The position numbers and the translations under genes are program-made. This document shows, piece after piece, positions 1 to 4,627 of a DNA stretch of 6,862 bases (position 1 is its first letter; each line of letters starts with the position of its first letter). The stretch lies in the NCBI GenBank assembly GCA_051278165.1, contig JBNMNW010000313.1, forward strand, positions 1 through 6,862, read 5' to 3'. This DNA is from GCA-2684655 sp051278165 (GTDB lineage: Bacteria > Planctomycetota > UBA1135 > UBA2386). The notes beneath the pieces are model-generated. The model did not search any database. It saw only the letters and a list, made by a program, of their open reading frames with translations, and was not told the DNA's origin.

Positions 1-681
1 GTCCGGCTCATCAGCACCGACAAAGCGCCACGCGTTGCCGTCCCAAACTTCCACCCATGTGTGGTTGCCCGCCTTGTGCGGCCAGCGCACCGAGATCACA
101 CGCGCCGGCACACAACACGCGCGACACGCATCCGCCAACAGGATCGATAAGCCGGTGCAACTCGCCTTGCCCTGTTCGATCGATTCACTCGGTGACTGGT
201 CGGCGCGGCGACGCTTGGTCGAGTAGTGCACAGAGACCATATTGAAGATCGTCTCGTTGAGTTTGCGCGCCGCTTCACCCGCCGTCTTGCAGTCTTTGAC
301 CAACGGCAAGAACTTGGCCACCATCTCCGGCCGCCACGACTCGCGGGTCTCGTTGGCCTGCGCGTATGGAACGACGTAGTTGTGGAACTGTTCATCCGAC
401 AAGCCAGCCCCCCACGGGACCGACGCACGCACCGCCTGCCCTAGTCGAACGTTCTCCAGCAGTAACGCCGGCTGCACGTTGGCGAAGTCGTGCTTAGGCA
501 TGTGCGCGAGCAAGAACTCGTAAGCCTGCCGTTCCGCCCCGTCGACCTCGTGCCAAGCGCGCTCGTAAACGGGTCGCGAATCGCCAGCACGAGAGAGCAA
601 GGCGTCCGCAGTTTTTGACACCTGCTGCGAACAGACACTCGCCAGCAACAGCGAGAACGACAGCGCCACACGACTCAACAT
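1..681 (-). CDS. Secreted transglutaminase-like domain protein (C-terminus beyond the left edge)
   Basis: An open frame on the minus strand runs from an ATG at 679-681 to the window edge without a stop, giving 227 residues of a longer protein. The N-terminus has an Arg at position 4 and then a hydrophobic stretch to about residue 16, a likely Sec signal peptide. Cys17 follows, but Val at -1 does not fit a lipobox, so lipoprotein status is doubtful. Residues about 140-227 look like a transglutaminase/papain-like core: GKASCTGLSILLADAC places the candidate nucleophile at Cys175, GNHTWVEVW gives His207, and GADEPD supplies the acid, probably Asp224. All three parts of a Cys-His-Asp triad are therefore visible. 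In this superfamily the fold serves as a cysteine protease or amidase, or in peptide crosslinking; the substrate cannot be told. Residues 20-140 are a helical region I do not recognise. It lies 29 nt downstream of the membrane-protein gene and is probably cotranscribed. No clear Shine-Dalgarno precedes the start. Confidence 0.8.
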   Translation of the reverse strand, partial: MLSRVALSFSLLLASVCSQQVSKTADALLSRAGDSRPVYERAWHEVDGAERQAYEFLLAHMPKHDFANVQPALLLENVRLGQAVRASVPWGAGLSDEQFHNYVVPYAQANETRESWRPEMVAKFLPLVKDCKTAGEAARKLNETIFNMVSVHYSTKRRRADQSPSESIEQGKASCTGLSILLADACRACCVPARVISVRWPHKAGNHTWVEVWDGNAWRFVGADEPD

Positions 682-710
682 GATCGTGTTCTATCGCCTG
701 CAGGTGGTGA

Positions 711-1100
711 CTAGACGGGTTTTACGATGCCGTGACTGAACATCCACAAACCGGTAGCGGTCGCCGTTAGCACAGACGCGAGCCACAAGAGCACGATGAT
801 GCGGTGCCACTTGCGAGCACGTTCGGTCCGCCACAGCCAGATGCCCGAGATCGCGACCGGAATCGCCATCAAGCCGCCCGCTTTCGCGAACACTAGATGG
901 AACGCCAACTCGTCCGCAGGAAACTTGTATTGACGTACCAACTGCTCGGTAAACCAGATGGTGATCGCCAGCGAGACGATCGTCAACGGGCCGAGCCACA
1001 TGTGGATTTTACGCTTCCGCTTGAAGCCGGTGAACAGGGCGACCACCAGCAGCACCACGGTGACGACAAACGCGATCCAGAACGGCACGGTCGATGGCAT
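711..1100 (-). CDS. Small four-helix membrane protein, DUF420 (YozB/CtaM)-like
   Basis: This 129-residue integral membrane protein has four predicted helices at about residues 5-25, 33-52, 68-90 and 100-121. A basic cluster (KRKRK, 27-31) after helix 1 should sit in the cytoplasm by the positive-inside rule. Histidines lie near the membrane boundaries: His33 starts helix 2, His68 starts helix 3, His99 precedes helix 4 and His123 ends it. The spacing (HM after a basic cluster, FHLVFA before helix 3, a Pro inside helix 3, WHR before helix 4 and then W-L and TG) resembles the DUF420 family, whose member CtaM takes part in cytochrome c oxidase assembly. That match is from memory and could be coincidental for a small polytopic protein. 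Heme or copper binding by the histidines is inference. The ATG at 1098-1100 gives a sensible N-terminus, although no Shine-Dalgarno is evident. It is divergent from cheR and probably the first gene of a two-gene operon with the transglutaminase-like gene. Confidence 0.72.
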   Translation of the reverse strand: MPSTVPFWIAFVVTVVLLVVALFTGFKRKRKIHMWLGPLTIVSLAITIWFTEQLVRQYKFPADELAFHLVFAKAGGLMAIPVAISGIWLWRTERARKWHRIIVLLWLASVLTATATGLWMFSHGIVKPV

Positions 1101-1234
1101 GAACCATCATCGTGCCGAACCCAGGTCATTGGCGAAAGGCTTGGCCCGCAGAATTACCCACTACCAATGGATTCTCGAGTTACGCCAATGTGCTTAACAA
1201 GTTAGATCAAAGCGCGGTCGATCTAAGGACCAGG
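1101..1234. promoter_or_regulatory. Divergent intergenic region with three CCAATG motifs
   Basis: This 134-nt gap lies between the divergent membrane-protein gene and cheR and must hold both promoters, but I could not pick a convincing -35/-10 pair on either strand. It contains a perfect 8-bp inverted repeat, CATTGGCG at 1127-1134 and CGCCAATG at 1183-1190, with arms 48 nt apart. A third copy of the core, CCAATG, is at 1164-1169. A shared operator is possible but unproven. Confidence 0.3.
1225..1229 (+). promoter_or_regulatory. Ribosome binding site of cheR
   Basis: AAGGA lies 5 nt before the ATG at 1235-1237. It is the main reason for choosing that start over the in-frame ATG at 1112, which would add 41 residues with no resemblance to CheR proteins. 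It is one of only two clear Shine-Dalgarno sequences in the window. Confidence 0.65.
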
Positions 1235-2116
1235 ATGGACCGCGACTTAACACCAGACGAGTTTCAACGATATCACGATCGAATCTACGCGATCGCCGGT
1301 ATTCACTACCCCACCGAGAAGATTGAGTTGCTTGGCAACCGGATTCGCAAACGAATCCGTGCCATTGGCGAAACAAGCTACAACTCCTACCTGCAGCGAA
1401 TCAGTTCCAGCAAAGAATCGGCTGAACTGCAGGCATTCCTCGACTCGATCACCACAAACGAAACGTACTTCTTCCGGTGCCAACGGCACTGGGACTACTT
1501 CCGCAATTGGCTCGAGGAGAAGAAGGGCGACCCGGAGACCAAACGAAGGGGCTTACGGATCTGGTCTGCGGCCGCCTCTAACGGCTCCGAAGCGTGCACG
1601 ATGCTGATCGTGCTGCATCAGGTGTTCGGCGAGAACTTCGGCGGCGTGCCGGTGCAGATCCTTGGCACGGATCTGTCGACCGACATCCTCAAGGAAGCTC
1701 AGCAGGCGACCTTCACCCAGTATGCAGTGGCCCAGACACCGCCGGAAGTGGTCAACAAGTACTTCAAGATGAACGATGAGAAGACGCACTACGTCTTCGA
1801 TCGCAAGCTGCTCGCCAATGTGCGGTTCACGCAGCACAACTTGATGGAACGACTGCCGACGCCCGAAAAGTTCGATGCGGTGTTCGTGCGCAACGTGATG
1901 ATCTACTTCGATCAGGCGAGCCGCGAGAAGGTGCTCGACCACGCCTTCAACTCGATGCGCGATGGCGGCCTACTACTCGTTGGTGAGTCGGAAAGTCTGC
2001 TCAGCGTCACACACGGCTTCCAATACATGAAGCCGTCGATCTTCACCAAGCCACTGCCTGGCGCCGCGGCGGACAAGAAGGCGGTTGCCCCCGGGCAAGC
2101 GAAGATCCGTACGTAG
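1235..2116 (+). CDS. cheR: CheR-family protein-glutamate O-methyltransferase
   Basis: The 293-residue product matches the usual CheR length of about 270-290. CheR transfers a methyl group from S-adenosylmethionine to glutamates in the cytoplasmic domain of chemoreceptors, setting signalling gain and adaptation. The N-terminal all-helical domain is at about 5-75. The motif TTNETYFFR (73-81) is a family hallmark. The Rossmann-like SAM domain follows, with loop RIWSAAASNGSEACT (108-122), ligand Asp146 in LGTDLS, HNLM (201-204), FVRNVMIYFD (217-226) and the closing GGLLLVGESESL (244-255). The SAM loop departs from the canonical GEEPYS: it reads GSEACT, so one of the paired glutamates is Ser and the Tyr is Cys. 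The C-terminal 20 residues are Ala/Lys-rich and probably disordered. No receptor, cheA, cheW or cheB is nearby, so it is an orphan here and could serve chemotaxis genes elsewhere or a non-chemotactic pathway. A hairpin follows its stop codon. Confidence 0.93.
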   Translation: MDRDLTPDEFQRYHDRIYAIAGIHYPTEKIELLGNRIRKRIRAIGETSYNSYLQRISSSKESAELQAFLDSITTNETYFFRCQRHWDYFRNWLEEKKGDPETKRRGLRIWSAAASNGSEACTMLIVLHQVFGENFGGVPVQILGTDLSTDILKEAQQATFTQYAVAQTPPEVVNKYFKMNDEKTHYVFDRKLLANVRFTQHNLMERLPTPEKFDAVFVRNVMIYFDQASREKVLDHAFNSMRDGGLLLVGESESLLSVTHGFQYMKPSIFTKPLPGAAADKKAVAPGQAKIRT

Positions 2117-2143
2117 GCCTGTATCCCCCGGCAACCGACACAA

Positions 2144-2168
2144 AGGGCCGTAGCTATGGCACGGCCCT
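2144..2168 (+). terminator. Terminator-like hairpin after cheR
   Basis: AGGGCCGT (2144-2151) and ACGGCCCT (2161-2168) form a perfect GC-rich 8-bp stem around a 9-nt loop, starting 27 nt after the cheR stop. There is no U-run after it on the plus strand (TGGTGTAT follows), so it is not a textbook intrinsic terminator. Read on the minus strand, the stem is followed by TTGTGT. It most likely ends or attenuates cheR transcription before ribH, or stabilises the cheR 3' end. Confidence 0.45.
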
Positions 2169-2204
2169 GGTGTATCCGGCCCGGCCATTCAGTAGCCTGC
2201 GGCG

Positions 2205-2675
2205 ATGGTCAAGGTTCTCGCAGACGACAGCCGCGGCAACGGTCGCCGCTTCGGCGTTGCTGTCGCCCGTTTTAATGAAGTCGTCACCGAGCGCATGCTC
2301 GATGGCGCCCTACAGACCCTGCGCGAGCAGGGAGTCGCCGACGACGACATCGTCGTGACGTGGGTTCCAGGAGCGTTCGAGCTACCAACCGCCTGCCGAT
2401 GGCTGGCACAAACAGGTAAGTACGACGCCTTGTTGATGCTGGGCGCAATCGTTCGCGGCGGCACCGACCACTACGATTATATTTGCAGCGCGGTGACCGA
2501 CGGCGCCATGCGAGTGCAGCTCGATTTCGATGTCCCGATTGGCTTCGGGGTGCTGACCTGCGCCACCATGGAACTCGCCTTGGCGCGGGCCGGTGGCGAC
2601 GCTGGCAACAAGGGTTGCGACGCTGCCATGGCCGCGCTGGCGATGAGCAACCTCAAGCCGCAACTGCATTCGTAA
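2205..2675 (+). CDS. ribH: 6,7-dimethyl-8-ribityllumazine synthase
   Basis: The product has 156 residues, the normal size for the family. It condenses 5-amino-6-ribitylaminouracil with 3,4-dihydroxy-2-butanone 4-phosphate to form 6,7-dimethyl-8-ribityllumazine, the penultimate step of riboflavin synthesis. It is cytoplasmic and typically assembles as pentamers or 60-mer capsids. Family motifs appear in order: ARFNEVVTE (21-29), the substrate-binding VPGAFELP (54-61), GAIVRGGTDHYDYIC (80-94) with catalytic His89, FGVLT (114-118) and the phosphate-binding RAGGDAGNKG (128-137). All expected catalytic positions look intact. The start is well bounded: an in-frame TAG at 2193-2195 lies just upstream, so ATG 2205 is the first possible ATG start. 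No Shine-Dalgarno is visible. No other rib gene is present and the 88-nt upstream gap is too short for, and does not resemble, an FMN riboswitch. The pairing with nusB downstream is a known conserved neighbourhood. Confidence 0.97.
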   Translation: MVKVLADDSRGNGRRFGVAVARFNEVVTERMLDGALQTLREQGVADDDIVVTWVPGAFELPTACRWLAQTGKYDALLMLGAIVRGGTDHYDYICSAVTDGAMRVQLDFDVPIGFGVLTCATMELALARAGGDAGNKGCDAAMAALAMSNLKPQLHS

Positions 2676-2782
2676 GGCGCCCCGCCCTCCCGGCAATCGG
2701 GCCATGCCCACTAGCCATGCGAACAGCGTTTCCAGATGGGCCACAGCCCCAAGGCTCGGCACAGACATTGGTTGTCGACTAC

Positions 2783-2811
2783 GTGACTAGTGGCCGACCA
2801 TGAGGTAGTAT
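2783..2811 (+). promoter_or_regulatory. Possible sigma-70-type promoter upstream of nusB
   Basis: GTGACT (2783-2788) and TAGTAT (2806-2811) are separated by exactly 17 nt. Each matches four of six bases of the TTGACA and TATAAT consensus. Transcription would begin near 2818, leaving a leader of about 40 nt before the nusB ATG at 2861. The site lies in the 185-nt gap after ribH, which otherwise holds only a weak 4-bp stem (CCCG 2689-2692 with CGGG 2698-2701). Planctomycete promoter consensus is uncertain, so this is a tentative call. Confidence 0.3.
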
Positions 2812-2860
2812 GGTTGCGCTCGTTCCTCCCGGACCCCTCTCCGGAAACCCGCTCCTTCTC

Positions 2861-3520
2861 ATGACTGCCCCCCTTCGCCGCCGTACGCGCGCTCGTGAAA
2901 TCGCCATGCAGGCGCTGTTCCAGTTTGATCTTCGTGGTCCGGGATACGCAAGTGAGCTTGGCGGTTCGGTCGCGAACGTTTGCCGCAAGGAGATGTATGC
3001 AGGAGAGGAAGTCAACGAAGACGGCCTGCCCAACACGGCCGAGCGAGCACTCAATGTCGCCGAACGCGAAATCGTCGAGTTTGCCACGCGCCTGGTCGAA
3101 GGCACGTTGAAGCACCGCGACGACATCGACAAGAAGCTGCAAGCCGTGACGCGCAACTGGGACCTTCGTCGCATGGCCATCGTCGATCGAAACGTGCTGC
3201 GCATGTCCGTGTTCGAGTTGATGCACTGCGACGACGTGCCGCCGAAGGTCGCCATCAACGAAGCCATCGAGATTGGTAAGAAGTATTCGACCGCCAACTC
3301 GGGTGGGTTCGTCAACGGCATTCTGGACCGCATCCGTATCGACCTCGACGCCAAGAAGATCACCGACATTAAGGTCTTGGCGGAGCAGGTCGCGGCAGAA
3401 AAGGTCGCGGCGGAGAAGGTCGCGGCAGAGAAGGTCACCGACGAGAAGGTCACCGACGAGAAGGTCGCTGAGCAGACCGAAGACGCGATGGGCAGCGAAG
3501 ACGCCCAAGCCGCTGAGTAG
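2861..3520 (+). CDS. nusB: Transcription antitermination factor NusB with a repeat-containing C-terminal tail
   Basis: NusB pairs with ribosomal protein S10 (NusE), binds boxA RNA, and nucleates the antitermination complex that keeps RNA polymerase processive on rRNA operons. The 219-residue product carries the hallmark N-terminus RRRTRAREIAMQALFQFDL (6-24), the helix around NWDLRRMAIVDRNVLRMSVFEL (99-120), and PPKVAINEAIEIGKKYS (127-143) followed by GGFVNGILDRI (148-158). E. coli NusB is 139 residues. The extra length comes from an acidic segment after the first helix (about 25-65) and a tail from about 167 to the end that includes eight pentapeptide registers (ITDIK, VLAEQ, three VAAEK, two VTDEK, VAEQT). 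The ATG at 2861 is preferred over the in-frame ATG at 2810 because the extra 17 residues are Pro/Leu-rich and unlike NusB. No Shine-Dalgarno is obvious. The gene sits between ribH and ftsY and may have its own promoter. Confidence 0.95.
   Translation: MTAPLRRRTRAREIAMQALFQFDLRGPGYASELGGSVANVCRKEMYAGEEVNEDGLPNTAERALNVAEREIVEFATRLVEGTLKHRDDIDKKLQAVTRNWDLRRMAIVDRNVLRMSVFELMHCDDVPPKVAINEAIEIGKKYSTANSGGFVNGILDRIRIDLDAKKITDIKVLAEQVAAEKVAAEKVAAEKVTDEKVTDEKVAEQTEDAMGSEDAQAAE
3359..3478 (+). repeat. 15-bp tandem repeat in the 3' end of nusB
   Basis: Eight consecutive 15-bp registers encode ITDIK, VLAEQ, VAAEK, VAAEK, VAAEK, VTDEK, VTDEK and VAEQT. The two VTDEK units (3434-3448 and 3449-3463) are identical in DNA, pointing to a recent duplication. 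The three VAAEK units (3389-3433) differ only at synonymous third positions. The first register (ITDIK, 3359-3373) lies at the end of the conserved NusB core and looks like a possible seed of the VTDEK units. Encoded residues are 167-206. Confidence 0.9.
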
Positions 3521-3574
3521 CAATTCGACCTGCGGACCGGCAAGCCGTTAGCGAGCCAGAGCATTGACGAGCCT

Positions 3575-3592
3575 CGGTAGGCAACCCTGCCG
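3575..3592 (+). terminator. Weak hairpin after nusB
   Basis: CGGTAGG (3575-3581) and CCTGCCG (3586-3592) pair as a 7-bp stem with one G-T wobble and a 4-nt loop, CAAC. It begins 55 nt after the nusB stop codon. No U-run follows, so termination here is uncertain and readthrough into ftsY is likely. Confidence 0.25.
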
Positions 3593-3644
3593 CGAGCGAG
3601 TCTTCTGCCGGCGACACTTCCGCTAGTGACTCGCATGGTTGCTG

Positions 3645-3654
3645 GGCGATCGCC
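3645..3654. repeat. 10-bp perfect palindrome GGCGATCGCC
   Basis: A self-complementary 10-mer containing GCGATCGC lies in the gap between nusB and ftsY. It could be a protein-binding or methylation site, or chance in GC-rich DNA. It lies 27 nt upstream of the larger inverted repeat next to the ftsY start. Confidence 0.4.
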
Positions 3655-3681
3655 GAGCCAGGACTGGCGCTCACCCCATCG

Positions 3682-3703
3682 TTCGCCGACACTTGTCGGC
3701 GAA
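3682..3703. promoter_or_regulatory. Perfect inverted repeat abutting the ftsY start codon
   Basis: TTCGCCGACA (3682-3691) and TGTCGGCGAA (3694-3703) are exact reverse complements separated by CT. The repeat ends at the base before the ftsY ATG. As RNA it would form a stem of about 9 bp with a 4-nt loop occupying the ribosome-binding position. As DNA it resembles a dimeric-repressor operator. Either would affect ftsY and the coupled downstream gene. The repeat is seen directly; the role is inferred. Confidence 0.6.
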
Positions 3704-4627
3704 ATGGTGTTCGGCAAGCTACTCAAAGCACTCAAGAAGACTCGCGACGTCCTCACGACTGGTCTTTCCCGCCTGTTCAAGGGACGGCAACTCGACGAAG
3801 CGTTCCTCGATGAGCTCGAGGAGCTGCTCTACAACAGCGACCTCGGCCCGCTGGGCACAAAGATCGTCGACGAGCTGAAGGTCTCCTACAAAAAGAAGGA
3901 GATCAAGACGACCGAGGAAGTCCCGGCCTTCTTGCGCGTCAAACTGCTCGAAATGATGGCCGGTTGCGAAGGTGATGTGATCCGCGCTCCCGAGGCACCG
4001 ACGGTCATCCTGATTGTTGGCGTCAACGGTGCCGGCAAGACCACATCGATCGCCAAGCTCGCCAACTACCTACAAAAGCAGGGCAACTCGGTGCTGCTCG
4101 CCGCCGGCGATACGTTCCGCGCCGCAGCGGTCGAGCAACTGACGCTGTGGGCCGATCGACTCGGCATCGACATCATCAAGCAATCGACCGGCGCCGACCC
4201 AGCGGCCGTTGCGTTTGATGCGACCGCTGCCGCCAAGGCGCGCAAAGTCGACTACCTGATCCTCGACACCGCCGGCCGTCTGCATACGCAGAAGAACCTG
4301 ATGACCGAGCTCGAGAAGATCGTGCGCGTCGTGCAGAAGCAACTACCCGACGCGCCCCACGAAACACTGCTGGTGCTCGATGGCACAACCGGCCAGAACG
4401 CCATTCGCCAAGCGAGTGAGTTCCAAAAGTCGGCGCCCGTCACCGGTCTGATCCTTGCCAAGATGGATGGCACCGCCAAGGGTGGCGCGCTGTTTGGCAT
4501 TCGTGATGTGCTGCCAGTGCCGGTCAAGTTCCTTGGCGTTGGCGAAGGCATCGACGACCTGGAGAAGTTCGTCGCCAAGGACTACGTCGACGCGATCCTC
4601 AAGTTTGAGGACGAAGGCGCGGCATGA
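3704..4627 (+). CDS. ftsY: Signal recognition particle receptor FtsY
   Basis: FtsY is the SRP-type GTPase that docks SRP-ribosome complexes at the inner membrane and hands them to the Sec translocon. The 307-residue form is short and lacks the long acidic A domain of E. coli FtsY. It begins with a basic amphipathic segment (about 1-27, with KLLKALKKTR) suited to membrane targeting, then the helical N domain (28-95). The G domain has the P-loop GVNGAGKTT (106-114), DTFRAAAVEQL (136-146), DTAGRLHTQKNLM (188-200), LDGTTGQNA (225-233), the guanine-specificity motif AKMDG (252-256, more often TKLDG) and the closing GVGEGIDDLEKF (278-289). The ATG at 3704 is chosen because it starts the amphipathic helix. 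The earlier in-frame ATG at 3626 would add 26 residues without similarity and span the inverted repeat. There is no Shine-Dalgarno, only the inverted repeat, directly upstream. The stop overlaps the next start as ATGA. Confidence 0.96.
   Translation: MVFGKLLKALKKTRDVLTTGLSRLFKGRQLDEAFLDELEELLYNSDLGPLGTKIVDELKVSYKKKEIKTTEEVPAFLRVKLLEMMAGCEGDVIRAPEAPTVILIVGVNGAGKTTSIAKLANYLQKQGNSVLLAAGDTFRAAAVEQLTLWADRLGIDIIKQSTGADPAAVAFDATAAAKARKVDYLILDTAGRLHTQKNLMTELEKIVRVVQKQLPDAPHETLLVLDGTTGQNAIRQASEFQKSAPVTGLILAKMDGTAKGGALFGIRDVLPVPVKFLGVGEGIDDLEKFVAKDYVDAILKFEDEGAA
4613..4617 (+). promoter_or_regulatory. Ribosome binding site of the ligase-like gene, inside ftsY
   Basis: GAAGG lies 6 nt before the ATG at 4624, within the last codons of ftsY. 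A second GAGG at 4607-4610 is nearby. Together with the ATGA stop-start overlap this supports translational coupling of the two genes. Confidence 0.55.

Noticed and set aside
96..671. Two short minus-strand frames (96-428 and 441-671) and plus-strand frames over 35-444.
   Set aside because: They are Arg-rich shadows of the transglutaminase-like gene, which reads through the whole stretch in one frame with catalytic motifs.
1112..1234. An in-frame ATG at 1112 giving CheR a 41-residue N-terminal extension.
   Set aside because: The extension has no CheR features, has no ribosome binding site, and would nearly abolish the intergenic region; the ATG at 1235 has AAGGA at proper spacing.
2117..2204. 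An FMN riboswitch ahead of ribH.
   Set aside because: Only 88 nt are available, part is a simple hairpin, and none of the conserved FMN-element sequence blocks is visible.
2711..3523. A 270-codon minus-strand frame whose translation has repeated GDLL/RDLL pentapeptide-like units.
   Set aside because: It is the antisense reading of nusB, and its repeats mirror the 15-bp tandem repeat coding the NusB tail. The plus-strand frame has clear NusB motifs throughout.
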